DNA of 64,000 nucleotides from Neodontobutis hainanensis (Eukaryota > Chordata > Actinopteri > Gobiiformes > Odontobutidae). The stretch spans positions 6,947,501-7,011,500 of the forward strand of contig JALDNG010000007.1 in the NCBI GenBank assembly GCA_024349245.1, given 5' to 3'. A program made the position numbers and the translations under genes. The notes under the pieces were generated by a model. That model saw only the letters and a list, made by a program, of their open reading frames with translations. It did not search any database and was not told the origin of the DNA. This document shows, piece by piece, positions 32,183 to 55,026 of the stretch. Numbering within the stretch: the stretch's first letter is position 1; each line of letters opens with the position of its first letter.

Positions 32183-32791
32183 ATGGGGACTGTAGCTAGC
32201 CAAACTTGTCCCACTAAAGCAAAGCGCAAAGCTAACCTTAAACAAGCTCTTACAAAACAGCAAATGTATAGCCTGCCAAAAGGGTTAGTTGGTTCTAAAT
32301 GCACAGCTGTAGTAAGCGTTTCTGGCATTAATGTTAACTGTCTTCTTGACTCAGGGTCACAAGTGACTACAGTCACTGAGTCATTTTACAAACAGAACTT
32401 TCCAGATCAAGATCTTAATTCACTCTATAACCTTTTAGAGGTAGAGGGCGCTGCAGGACAGCCCGTCCCTTATTTAGGTTATATAGAGATGTGCATTACT
32501 TTTCTGAAAGACTTTTTAGACACAGAGATTGATATAACAACCTTAGCTCTCGTTGTTCCAGACACTCATCCTAACAGCCAAACACCCGTGTTAGTGGGTA
32601 CAAATACGCTTGATGTTCTTTATGAAAAGTATTTAGACATTAAGTCACCAGAGCACTTACCTGGACCCTATGGGTTCAGAGCACTTCTAAAAACTCTTGA
32701 AGTTAGACACTCCAAAAACAAAGATGGAAACATTGGGTTAGTTACCTTAGCGGGCAAGACAGCAGTTGTTGTTCCGGCGGCCAAACTGTAG
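32183..32791 (+). CDS. Retrotransposon aspartic protease segment of Pol
   Basis: This open frame of 202 codons contains the retropepsin motif CLLDSGSQVTTV (catalytic Asp in DSG) and downstream PVLVGTNTLDVLYEKY, which fits the flap/ILG-like second motif. It lies between the Gag zinc knuckle and reverse transcriptase, as expected for gypsy. It ends at a stop, and related sequence continues in another frame (32869-33198), then in the RT frame. It is therefore probably the first part of a broken Pol and not a free-standing gene. The ATG at 32183 may not be the true start. Confidence 0.75.
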   Translation: MGTVASQTCPTKAKRKANLKQALTKQQMYSLPKGLVGSKCTAVVSVSGINVNCLLDSGSQVTTVTESFYKQNFPDQDLNSLYNLLEVEGAAGQPVPYLGYIEMCITFLKDFLDTEIDITTLALVVPDTHPNSQTPVLVGTNTLDVLYEKYLDIKSPEHLPGPYGFRALLKTLEVRHSKNKDGNIGLVTLAGKTAVVVPAAKL

Positions 32792-32868
32792 TTTTAGAGG
32801 GGTCTGCTAATGTTCACTGTACCTCAGCTGATACTTGTGCCATAGTTGAACATCCCACTCAATCTTCC

Positions 32869-33198
32869 TTGCCAGGCGGTCTTTGTGTAAAGAGTTGTCT
32901 GATAACTCTACCTTCTCGAGCTCCACACAAAATCCCGGTAGTGATAACAAATGAAACTGAACAAGATGTTACCATTCAGTCCGCCTGTGTTATTGCAGAG
33001 CTTGGAGCATTCCATTGTGTTTTGTCCCAGCACAATGTCATAAATGCACAAGAATCACATACACACAAAGAGACAAAACTAAGTTTCCATTTCGGAGATT
33101 CACCGATACCTCAGGAATGGAAAGAGAGAATAACCAAACAACTAAATGACATGCCGGAGGTGTTCGCCACCACGACCTTGACTTGGGTGCACGAGTAA
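32869..33198 (+). pseudogene. Pol linker between protease and RT, frame-broken
   Basis: An open segment of 109 codons contains VKSCLITLPSRAPHKIPVVI and ends with WKERITKQLNDMPEVFATTT. This is the usual lead-in to the gypsy RT domain. It is in a different frame from both the protease and the RT segments, so frame changes occur on both sides (about 32790-32870 and about 33165-33200). Confidence 0.7.
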
Positions 33199-33199
33199 A

Positions 33200-34003
33200 G
33201 TGAAACACTCTATCAAACTTCAAGATCCGACTCCTTTTAAGCACCGTGCACGCCCTATACACCCTCAAGATCTAGAGGCGGTGCGTAAACACCTTCAAGA
33301 GCTGCTCGCTGCAGGTGTTATAAGAGAGTCTCAGTCACCCTTCTCGTCCCCAATTGTTGTGGTGAGGAAGCGGAACAATGATGTCCGTCTATGTATAGAT
33401 TTCCGTAAACTTAACTTGCAAACAGTTAAGGACTCGTATGCTCTCCCAAATCTGGAGGAGACGTCGGCACTATCAGGATCCAAATGGTTTACAGTCCTCG
33501 ATCTTAAATCTGGATATTACCAGATTGAGGTTGATGAAGCAGACAAAGAAAAGACCGCGTTTGTGACACCACTTGGATTCTGGGAGTTCAATCGCATGCC
33601 TCAGGGTATAACCAATGCCCCGAGCACCTTTCAAAGATTAATGGAGCGTTGTGTTGGCGATATGAATCTAAAAGAGGTGCTCGTCTTTTTAGATGATCTT
33701 ATCATCTTTTCAGGCAGTCTCGAGGAACATGAGCAACGTCTCATGCGGGTACTCCATCGTCTCAAAGAGTACGGACTAAAGTTATCGCCGGAAAAATGTA
33801 AATTCTGTCAAACAACAGTTCGGTACCTTGGTCACGTAATATCTGAGAATGGTGTCGAGACGGATCCCGAAAAGGTTCAGGCCCTTAAGACCTGGCCAAG
33901 ACCCACAAACCTCAAGGAACTGAGGTCATTTTTAGGGTTCTCGGGGTACTATAGACGCTTTATTAAAGGCTACTCGTCCATAGTACGCCCCTCAATGACC
34001 TGA
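33200..34003 (+). pseudogene. pol: Reverse transcriptase domain of Pol, frame-broken at its end
   Basis: This 267-codon frame encodes a full gypsy RT core: SPIVVVRKRNNDVRLCIDFR, FTVLDLKSGYYQI with the first catalytic Asp, MPQGITNAPSTFQRLM, and the catalytic box VFLDDLIIF. The connection begins with FLGFSGYYRRFIKGYSS. It stops within the RT connection at 34001-34003, while related sequence goes on in another frame from about 33991 inside a C run. The catalytic residues are intact. Confidence 0.88.
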
Positions 34004-36024
34004 CTCGCGGGTACCCACCGCTCCGCAAGAAGTCCAAGTCAAAAGAACCAGATCAGACCTATCACGATCCCAAACTGCCTTTTGAAAGCCGATGGACCCC
34101 TGACTGTCAGATAGCCTTTGATTCCATCATTGAAAAGCTGACAACAGCCCCTATCTTAGGTTTCGCAGACCCAAAGCTACCTTACCTAGTCCATACCGAT
34201 GCCAGTACTACTGGCTTAGGCGCAGCACTTTATCAAGAGCAGGAGGGTCAGCTCAGGGCCATAGCTTTTGCCAGTCGTGGGTTATCTCGAAGTGAAGCAC
34301 GCTATCCAGCTCATAAATTAGAGTTTTTAGCACTCAAATGGTCAGTTACGGAAAAGTTTCACGATTATTTGTATGGTGGTCACTTTACTGTTGTAACGGA
34401 CAGTAACCCGCTCACATACATATTGACCTCAGCTAAATTAGACGCCACAGGGTATAGGTGGCTTGCAGCTTTGTCCAACTACAACTTTAAGCTGCAGTAC
34501 AGAGCGGGTAAGCAGAATCTAGATGCAGACGGGCTTTCTAGACGCCCTCAGGGTGAACTTGTTAATGACATACAGTCTAGGAAAGAGCAGGAGCGAGTGA
34601 ACAGATTTGTTGAACGTCACCTAGTTGGCAGTGACACCACAAAGCTTGTAGATAGAGAAGTTGTCCAAGCAATCTGTCAAAATCATCTTGTTAAAATCAG
34701 AGACGACTGTAATGACAGTGGTGTTACACTTGTAGAGTCACTTACCCTCTCAGCTCATGCAATTCCAGACACCTACCTTTCAGAGGAGCATCATGGCTTG
34801 CCAACTATTCGTGCTTTGTCCAACTCCGAATTAAAAGACAAACAAAGAGCCGACTCAACAATCAGTCAAGTGATTGCTCAGATCGAACTTGGCCAAACAC
34901 CTACTCCGACTTCCAGAAAAGAGCTTCCAGATCTCCCTCTCTTACTCCGGGAACTAAATCGATTGGAGATTCACAATGAGGTGTTGTACAGAAAAAGACA
35001 GGACGGAGACCAAGTGATATATCAGTTAGTTCTTCCTGAGGAACTCAGAACCTCTGTACTCCAAAGTTTGCACAACGATATGGGCCACTTAGGTATTGAC
35101 AGAACCCTTGATCTGGTCAGAGCCCGATTCTATTGGCCTCGAATGGCAACAGACGTTGAGCAAAAGATAAAAACGTGTGATCGCTGTATCCGTAGAAAGA
35201 GTCCTCCTGAGAAAGCAGCTACCCTGGTCAACATAACAACCACACGACCACTAGAGCTAGTCTGCATGGACTTTCTCAGTTTAGAGCCGGACAGCAGTAA
35301 CACTAGTAACATCCTAGTAATGACTGATCATTTTACTAAATTTGCTCTAGCCATGCCAACGCCTAATCAAAAGTCCAAAACTGTTGCCAAGTGCCTGTGG
35401 GACCAGTTCATCGCCCACTACGGTATACCTGAACGTCTTCATAGCGATCAGGGTCCTGATTTTGAAGCAAAACTGATCAAAGAGTTGTGTGAGATTTCAG
35501 GCATAAAGAAAATACGGACTACCCCCTACCACCCACGGGGTAACCCCGTAGAAAGATTCAATAGGACATTACTCAGCATGTTAGGGACATTAGAAAATAA
35601 ACAAAAGTCCCACTGGAAAGAGTATGTTATGCCTTTAGTACACGCGTACAATTGCACGCGCAGTGATGTGACAGGGTTTAGTCCTTATGAATTGATGTTT
35701 GGCAGAAAACCCAGATTGCCAGTTGATCTCGCATTTGGACTTCCCTTAAACAAAGATCAAAAAGTGTCACATTCACAATACATTCAACGTCTCAAAACTC
35801 GTCTGGAGGAAAGCTATAAGCTAGTTTCGAGAAATGTACAAAAAGTGGCAGACAAAAACAAGGCCAGATTTGATCGTAAAATCACAGTCTCTGAACTTGA
35901 ACCTGGGGACAGGGTTTTAGTCAGAAATGTGCGACTGCGTGGCAAGCATAAGTTAGCAGATAAATGGGAGGCAGATATTCATGTTGTTGTAAACGAGCAG
36001 GTGATTTACCCGTTTACACTGTGA
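33991..36024 (+). CDS. pol: RNase H and integrase part of Pol
   Basis: The frame is open from about 33991 and its first ATG is at 34369. RNase H motifs are HTDASTTGLGAALYQE, AHKLEFLALKW and VVTDSNPLTYI. Integrase has the HHCC zinc domain (HNDMGHLGIDRT to TCDRCIRR, from about 35071), then the catalytic triad: Asp in LVCMDFLSLEPD, Asp in LHSDQGPDFE and Glu in GNPVERFNRT. It ends at 36022-36024 inside the C-terminal GPY/F-like region, where related sequence moves to another frame (35964-36218). The catalytic core looks undamaged. Confidence 0.85.
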   Translation, partial: LNDLTRGYPPLRKKSKSKEPDQTYHDPKLPFESRWTPDCQIAFDSIIEKLTTAPILGFADPKLPYLVHTDASTTGLGAALYQEQEGQLRAIAFASRGLSRSEARYPAHKLEFLALKWSVTEKFHDYLYGGHFTVVTDSNPLTYILTSAKLDATGYRWLAALSNYNFKLQYRAGKQNLDADGLSRRPQGELVNDIQSRKEQERVNRFVERHLVGSDTTKLVDREVVQAICQNHLVKIRDDCNDSGVTLVESLTLSAHAIPDTYLSEEHHGLPTIRALSNSELKDKQRADSTISQVIAQIELGQTPTPTSRKELPDLPLLLRELNRLEIHNEVLYRKRQDGDQVIYQLVLPEELRTSVLQSLHNDMGHLGIDRTLDLVRARFYWPRMATDVEQKIKTCDRCIRRKSPPEKAATLVNITTTRPLELVCMDFLSLEPDSSNTSNILVMTDHFTKFALAMPTPNQKSKTVAKCLWDQFIAHYGIPERLHSDQGPDFEAKLIKELCEISGIKKIRTTPYHPRGNPVERFNRTLLSMLGTLENKQKSHWKEYVMPLVHAYNCTRSDVTGFSPYELMFGRKPRLPVDLAFGLPLNKDQKVSHSQYIQRLKTRLEESYKLVSRNVQKVADKNKARFDRKITVSELEPGDRVLVRNVRLRGKHKLADKWEADIHVVVNEQVIYPFTL

Positions 36025-36070
36025 AACCTGAGTCAAAGCAAGGTCCTCACGAACTCTACACAGAGACCTT

Positions 36071-36817
36071 TTGCTCCCCTGCAGTTTCCTCCCTGTTGCC
36101 ACAGCAGACCTACCTGAGCCAGCACTTGTTAGTCGTCCTAAGACTCGTCAAACTGCTGCTACAGAAATCACTGATCCTGATGAATCTGTTGAACTTGAAA
36201 ATGACAATAGTTTTTTGATCCCATGGGTTGAGAATTCCCCATGCCAAGAGATAACCAGATTTACCACTGTGCATGAATATTCAAAACCACCAAATGTGAC
36301 AAAACCACCAGACATGACAACCCCACTGGATAAGACAAAAACACTGGATTGGAACTTACCTGATTGTGACCTACCTGAAACTGCTGCCAATGTAGACCTG
36401 GATATGGAGAGAAATGACAATGTGGAAAATGCAAATGAAGATGAACCTTTGGAAAACTTACCGGATGTAGACCAAACTGGAATTGAGGGTGGCAATCCGC
36501 CCCAAAGCCCTGACAAATCAGAGGAAAATGAAACAATGACAATACCTGAAAGTACTCCTGAGGATTCAGTTGACGAACGAGGAAATGACTTACCTGAGGA
36601 AATGAACAGTGACAATCCTATAATCACTCAACCGTTGAGGCGATCAGAGAGAAACAGACAACCACCAATGAGATTAGACTATCCTAATCTTGGAAATCCA
36701 CTAGTAACTGTTGTGAAATCTCTGTTTCAGGGTTTGAGTACAGCTTTCACTGACTCCCTCAGTATTAGAGATGGACCGTATTGGTTGAACATGCAACGAG
36801 GCGTGCATGATATTTAA
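36071..36817 (+). CDS. C-terminal acidic Pol extension of the LTR element
   Basis: An open frame of up to 248 codons is rich in Glu, Asp, Asn and Pro and includes repeated Pro-Pro-Asp/Asn-Met/Val-Thr units. It closes with RRSERNRQPPMRLDYPNL and a hydrophobic stretch near VVKSLFQGLSTAF. It ends just before the polypurine tract. There is no signal peptide or clear transmembrane envelope architecture, so I read it as the tail of Pol after the integrase, shifted in frame, and not env. Function is unknown. Confidence 0.6.
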   Translation: MLPCSFLPVATADLPEPALVSRPKTRQTAATEITDPDESVELENDNSFLIPWVENSPCQEITRFTTVHEYSKPPNVTKPPDMTTPLDKTKTLDWNLPDCDLPETAANVDLDMERNDNVENANEDEPLENLPDVDQTGIEGGNPPQSPDKSEENETMTIPESTPEDSVDERGNDLPEEMNSDNPIITQPLRRSERNRQPPMRLDYPNLGNPLVTVVKSLFQGLSTAFTDSLSIRDGPYWLNMQRGVHDI

Positions 36818-36826
36818 CGGGGAGGG
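36817..36826 (+). other. Polypurine tract
   Basis: ACGGGGAGGG lies directly before the 3' LTR, the expected place for plus-strand priming. Confidence 0.7.
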
Positions 36827-38376
36827 TGTAACCCAGTAGAGAAAACGCCCCCTAATGTCAATGTACTCAATTCTATTTTGAAAAACGTTTATTTTGTTAA
36901 GAGGAAGTGTGTATCCACTTTATTTAAATTGACTTCCTGTTTTGTCAGTCACGTTGGGTGATAATGACCTTTTATTTGTCAAAAGCAAATAAGTCCCGCC
37001 TTCTCAAGACGCAATCTGAATCTTACATTAGTTTTTCGTTCTTTTACTCTTTGGACACTCATGAGAGAGGCTATGTTGACGATTCCCTTGCGTGCTAAGC
37101 TAATAAATCGCCTTGGTGAGTGCACGTTAATGTGAATCGATGTAAATATGGTACAATATTCAAATGCTAATTGGGAAATATTTGTTATTTTAAGTTATTC
37201 CAAGCGTGAACCGGAGGGTCCGTGGACGGTGTTCTTTATTAAGCTCATGCTAGAAACATCGTCTTGGTGAGTCAACACGTGCTTACTAATGTAGCATGGT
37301 GGGAAAAATTAGCTAATACTAAGCTAATGCTAATCGCGAGTGGTAAATGGCTACTTAAAACCAATGTGAAGACTATTTCTACTTATTTTATGTTTTCCAA
37401 AGCAAGCTTTATGTTGACAACAAATGTCACCACACTTTTATTTCTTTGTTCCACTATTTCTGACCAATTGTAATGGGAATTTAGCAACATTTTGATGCAA
37501 AGTAATGCTAAACTGTTTGGGTTACAGACCAAATGGACAAATTTGAAGGTGAACAATTGAACTCATTGTTTTATTACCCTTTTGGTAATGAAAATAATTA
37601 TATTTCATTACATGATTGAATAAGAAAAAGATAAAAAGAGGAATTCATTTTGTTATTACATGAGTTAAAAACTATTTCATGTGCAACAATGATTGAGTTT
37701 TAAAAACATGCATGTATATTGTGAAATGTTACAAGAGTGATACTACATTTGATATTTTCTTTGAGATAAAAAAAACTAAAGCTATAGCTACTATGAGAAA
37801 TTGAGATTGGAAGCAGACTTTACTAGCTGTATACTATAATATTCGTTATTGTTATGCAGGCTAGGTTTTTTTTTTATTCATCCTGTGGTTGATTAAGAAG
37901 ATTCTGGATTGGATACTGGATTCTCCTCAGCGGAGATGGCGAGCCTGTGCCCAGAACCCAGAACTGTGAACTGAGGACAACATTCTCCTCTTCTCTTCTT
38001 GTCAAATCATCCTTGTGGTAACCACACGAATTGCCACAGTCAAGAGAGTTTTTCAGAACCTGACTAAATGAACACTGACTCTGACTAAAAGACTAAAAGT
38101 ATTCAGTTCAATCGGACTTGGGGTTATTGATTATTTTTGAAACACTGAATGTACACTATAGCAAGCCGGCTGCTACGTTGTAAACTGTTAATATGCAAAC
38201 ATTTTTATTTTATTTTGTTTATTCTATTCAATACAATTATTAATGTTGCTCATTTCTGTCTCCAGCCATTTCATTTCCACACTCACCATTTTATTCCTAT
38301 TGTAGTCCTTGAGAACCTAGTGCCTGGTCCAACCTACTAGATTACTAAATTCACTATTCTTGAGTCGAGGGTTACA
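36827..38376 (+). repeat. 3' LTR
   Basis: 1550 bp. It matches the 5' LTR except for two C/T substitutions and five homopolymer length changes that account exactly for the 3-bp length difference. It has an AATAAA at 37102-37107. Confidence 0.95.
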
Positions 38377-40511
38377 CAAGCATTTGGACTTGTATACATT
38401 TAAAACAGCAGGATGATGCTCAAGTTGCACTTTTGATATTGGCCAGCTCTGTCACCTTCTCCACTTCAAATTCTTGTAAAGATTTACAGTAGAACAGAGC
38501 TGTCTCTGCAGCCTCTTGTCTTCTGCCGCAGATGTAAATAGTCCAAGACATAAACATCTTGGATTAGCAACAAAAGCCATGATAACCCTATTTTCTGGTG
38601 ATTGATAATAGTGAGTGTGGCCAACTCGTCAAACCCTTTGAGAAGCCCGCTCTCACTTTCCACCTTCATCCTGGCCTCTCCGTCTTATCCTCTTTAGTTC
38701 TCTGGGTTGTTGTCAAAAACTAACAGCTGCTCCATGATGATGTTTCTAGTCTACAAAATATCAAAATAGGATCAAATATAAAATAAAATGGGACAAAATG
38801 GTTTGGCTTTATTGTAATATGAAGTCAGCCTAAACAATATGCAAGTTTAACATTAAGGATCACAAAATTTTTTCAATAATCTGAAGTTTTGTGCGATCAT
38901 TAAAATAAAAAGAGGCATAATGTGACTTGCAAACCAACCACTATACACCATTCCTCGGTACTGACGCTGGAATACAGTGCTCAGTAAAATGTTTGAATCT
39001 TGAATTCATTCAATTGTGTATTGTTTTGTGGGTCAAAGTTCAACATGCATACAAGCAACACACAAAATGAAACCCCCAAACAAACACATGCTACCCATCT
39101 CCAAGCCCCCTGCTGGTGTCACTATGACTAATTAATGCACAAACAGGTTGCAGGCCCAAGTCCATCAGGCTTGTGGAAACGCCATGTGTTGTGACAGGAA
39201 ATAGGACAGTCTACTCTTGGCTCATGAACAATTCTGAACTGAACAAAATTCTAGCGCAGATCCTTATTATTACATTCATAGGGTTGGTTTAATTTCAAAA
39301 TGTGGTGCACATAGCTTAAGGAGTGGCACCATCCTCTTTCCCTTCTCCATATTATCTCAGGTTTAATTATTCACCTTTCATTTTTTTTCCATGATTCCAG
39401 TCCCCAGTTATATTTAAAAAGTGATGTTTGGCCTTAAAGGACTAAGAGATTCATAAAGCTCTCTTGGGTTTGGCTGCGCTCAATCTAAATCCTTTTGAGT
39501 GCAACTGAAGTGCCTGCCTCTGAGGCAGTGTGAACTTATACATGCATACAGTGAAAGTATAGTATATGACCATGTACGTATGTGCTCACATGTGATATGC
39601 ATGTTTGCGTTTGTATCAATATAATGGCATAATGGAGTCTGTGTTAGTCTGTGTGTTCGTGTCTGTGTCTGTCTGTGCGTGTGCGTGTATTCAGAGGCTT
39701 TAGAAGCTTACTGGCCCCCCTCCCGGCTTTAAGTAGGAGCAGGAATTAGGCTGACTGTGGGAATTCTTACTGGGATTCAAAATCGCCAGCTCTAAATCAC
39801 CAACGGAAAAAAATGTAAATCCACCAAAATGTGAGTTGAGACACCGTGCAATGGCAGTGTGTGTGTGAGAGAGACCAAAATCAGAATTACGTAATGAACA
39901 GGTTCTTAACTCTCATGACATTACAGTTGGCAGGCTTAGCGTTGGGGCTAATACTGTTTTTGCCTGTGTTTGCGTCTGTGCAAAAGTTCAATCACAGACT
40001 CGCATATGAATACATCAGACTCACTGGGCTTTAATAACCCTATGTATAAAAAGTTAAAGATAGTGAACAGCTTCATCTCCCAGTGTGCACAGTCTCTGGG
40101 GAGCACCTTGTATGTGACATGTGATTGCATGCCTTCTGCTTAGCATTAAATGGGTCAGCCTCATGAATAATACAAGTTTAAATACACAAATCATCCAAAT
40201 AAAAAAAAGGGTTGGATGGTGCTCATCACCATTTAGAATAAAAAATTTTTTTATATCTGAGTGACAATGACTGCTGTGAAATACAAACTGCCAAATAACA
40301 ATTAACTAACTAACTCCGGTGCTGTTGCTCTTTGGTTAAAGTGTGCATGCTGTCTTCTATACACAGCACATATAATGGTCTATAATAACATTACAAAATG
40401 AGCAGAGGTCAGACATTACAAAAGTCCAAATACCATATTTGGTCCAATCACATTTCAAATTTACCTGTAACAAAATTAGTCCCGAAGTATTGAGAAGTAT
40501 TTGTACTCTTA
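38377..40511. other. taok3 intron 1 between LTR element and MITE
   Basis: No gene. A GT-rich patch lies at about 39640-39695, and there is a CTCF-like core at 39105. Confidence 0.5.
39105..39116 (-). promoter_or_regulatory. CTCF-like core motif beside the LTR element
   Basis: The minus strand reads CCAGCAGGGGGC, the strongest part of the core. It lies about 730 bp after the LTR element. Confidence 0.4.
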
Positions 40512-40960
40512 GGGTGCGTTCACACTTGCCGTGTTTGTTGCAGTTCAAGCTCCGTCAGCACGGTTTACTTATTTCCAAACAAACTTCAGTGTGCACCAAA
40601 TCAGGTCTCGGAGTGCTTCTAAGTGAACGCGAACCATAGGCCAGCTCAAACAGAAAGAGCCCCATAAATTGGCAACAAAAACATTATGTAACACTTAGCT
40701 CCCCCAAGGTCAGAAAACAATCTTGTCAAACTAAATTAAATAAGAGGCCAAATGTGTAGCACTAAATGCTATAATAGCATGCCATATTAGCATTTGGGCT
40801 ATCAGCACCATCTAGAATGTTTTTCTGTTTGGTTTGCAGTTTAAAATGCCATGTGTGAACGCTCCGTGGACCAGGGCTTTTAGCTGACAAACAGAATTAG
40901 ATATATTGTTTATTGTTTTGGTGCGAACAAATGAAGCGGACTAAAAGTGTGAACACACCC
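40512..40960. mobile_element. MITE with GGGTG...CACCC terminal inverted repeats
   Basis: The left end GGGTGCGTTCACACTT and right end AAGTGTGAACACACCC are inverted copies with one mismatch. The 449-bp interior contains further GTGAACGC-type motifs and no ORF of note. No clear target duplication was found, so the superfamily is open. Confidence 0.7.
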
Positions 40961-41002
40961 CAACACACCACTGTGAATGCAATTCAATACTAAACCAAAT
41001 TA

Positions 41003-42513
41003 CACTGTGTTCACAATTATTAGGCAAGTTATATATTTGAGAATTTATTTTGTCATTGTACAACTACAGTGCTCTTTGTCAATCCAAAATGTTAACAAAC
41101 CCTCATACCTGAACATTCAAGTAGTAAAAATGAAGTTTTGACTTAAGAGAATATCTACATTACAGTACAGTACAGTACAGCACACCATTATTAGGCAACT
41201 ATTGGTGTGCAGAATTATTATGCAACTAAATGAAAAACAAAGATTTTCCCATCACACTTGTTTATTTTCACCTTAAAGTTAAAGTAAGAATTATAAACAA
41301 ACTCAAGATTTACAAATAAACATTTCTGAAAAAAACTCAGTGAACAATATAGCCACCCCTTCTTTTCGATAACAGTCACAAGCCTTCCATTCACGGAGTC
41401 GGTCAGTTTCTTGATCTGGTCAGAATCAACTTTTTGTGCATCCGCAACCACAGCCCCCTGGACACTGTTCAGAGAGGTGTACTGTTTACCTTCACTGTAA
41501 ATTAAGTCAGGTGAAGAAGGGGACCAAGTCATTAGTTTTTCAACTTTAAAGCCTTTACTGGCTGTCCACGCAGTGGAGCACTTTGATGCATGTGATGGAG
41601 CGCGTCTTGCATAAAAATCAGTCTTCTTGAAAGATGCAGACTTTTTTCTGTACCACTGCTTGAAGATAGTGTCTACTAAAAAAATGTCAGTAGGTCTAAG
41701 AGTTGATTTTGAGTCCATTTTCAACCCGATAAGGTCCAACTAGCTCATCTACCTGCCCATACCAGTACCCCACCTCCACCTGGCTGGCATCTGAGTCGAA
41801 GTGGAGCACTGTGTCTGTTACTGATCCAACCACGGGCCCATCCATCTGGGCCGTCAAAAGTCACTCTCATCTCATCAGTCCACAAAACTTTTGAAAAATC
41901 TGTCTTTAGATATTTCTTGGCCCATTCTTGACGTTTCAACTTATGTGTCCTGTTCAGAGGTGGTCGGGTTTCAGCCGTTCTTACCTTGGCCATGTCTCTG
42001 AGAACTGAACACCTCGTGCTTCTTGACACTCCAGGTGGGTTACAGTTGTGGAATATGGCAGCACTGGAGGATAATGTGTTCCTGGTAACTTCAAGTTTGA
42101 TTCTTCGCAAATCTTTGGCGGTTAATTTGCGTCTTTTCTTGCGACCCTGTTGACTAGTTGCTACAAAACGTTTGATGGTTCTGTGTATCACCCCAGTATC
42201 TTAGATAGTTCAAAAGTGCTGTATCCCTGTGAAATACTTTTTACAATTTTTGACTATTTAGAGTCAGTTAAATCTCTTTTTTGGCCCTTTTTTCCTGAGG
42301 AGAAGAATCTGTCTAATAATTATGCACACCTTGATATAGGGTGTTGATCTCCTTAGGCCACACCCTCCCTCGTTACACAAATACACATCACCTGATATGC
42401 ATTAAAACCAATAAGGATTCAAGTTTATACAGTTTGGAGTTTGAAATTATGGATAAAATTATGATATAATCAAAAATATATAAATCACTTGCCTAATAAT
42501 TGTGCACACAGTG
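41003..42513 (-). mobile_element. Tc1/mariner-type DNA transposon, decayed
   Basis: The ends are inverted: CACTGTGTTCACAATTATTA on the left and its near complement ending CACAGTG on the right, about 25 bp of clear similarity. A TA precedes the left end; the right flank is CA, probably a mutated TA. Length 1511 bp fits Tc1-like elements. The transposase is on the minus strand. Confidence 0.85.
41218..42191 (-). pseudogene. Tc1/mariner transposase pseudogene
   Basis: The first part (42191-41745) has the helix-turn-helix region and the first catalytic Asp in VLWTDEMRVTF, then stops. The second part (41739-41218) has the remaining core with APSHASKCSTAW and the motif SPSSPDL, and ends with the family tail DSVNGRLVTVIEKKGW. 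The second catalytic region (expected QDNAPSH-like) reads YARRAPSH, so the Asp is lost. An in-frame break separates the halves. Not functional as printed. Confidence 0.8.
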
Positions 42514-54740
<12,227 letters not shown>

Positions 54741-55026
54741 TGATTTTCTACCGCTTAGTCTCGTTAGGGGTTGCAGGTGACTGGAGCCTATCCCAGCAAC
54801 TTTGGGTCTTAGGTGGGGTACACCCTTGACAGTAGCCAGTTAGTCACAGGGCTAACATTTAGACATAGACAGTAAAGGACAACAATTCACTCTCACATTC
54901 ATTGCCAAATAACCAGTCATGTCTTTGGGCAGTGGGAGGAAGCTGGAGTACCTGGAGAAAACCCATGGTAACACAGGAAGGCCATGCAGACTACTAACAG
55001 GAGCGCTAACCACTCTGCACGTGCAT
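54741..55026 (+). repeat. Dispersed fish repeat, longest copy
   Basis: Contains all blocks seen in the other two copies: CTACCGCTTAG, GACTGGAGCCTATCCCAG, GGTGGGGTACACCC, CATGTCTTTGGGCAGTGG, GGAGTACCTGGAGAAAACCC and GCTAACCACT. No coding potential. Confidence 0.65.

Larger units (their letters stand above)
28882..38376 (+). mobile_element. Ty3/gypsy LTR retrotransposon with PNMA-like Gag
   Basis: Two long direct repeats (28882-30428 and 36827-38376) begin TGTAACCC and end GGGTTACA. They bound an internal region with Gag, CCHC knuckle, protease, reverse transcriptase, RNase H and integrase in gypsy order. The element lies in taok3 intron 1 on the opposite strand. Comparing the two LTRs by eye I see two substitutions and five homopolymer indels, so the insertion is recent. 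The coding region is broken by several frame changes. Flanks are ACAGG before and CAAGC after; a 4-5 bp target duplication is only approximate (ACAGG against ACAAG if the LTR end is shifted two bases). Confidence 0.95.

Noticed and set aside
36148..36627. Ser-rich minus-strand ORF in the LTR element
   Set aside because: It is the antisense shadow of the acidic Pol tail.
36071..36817. Envelope gene in the LTR element
   Set aside because: No signal peptide, no furin-like site and no clear membrane anchor; position and composition fit a Pol tail.
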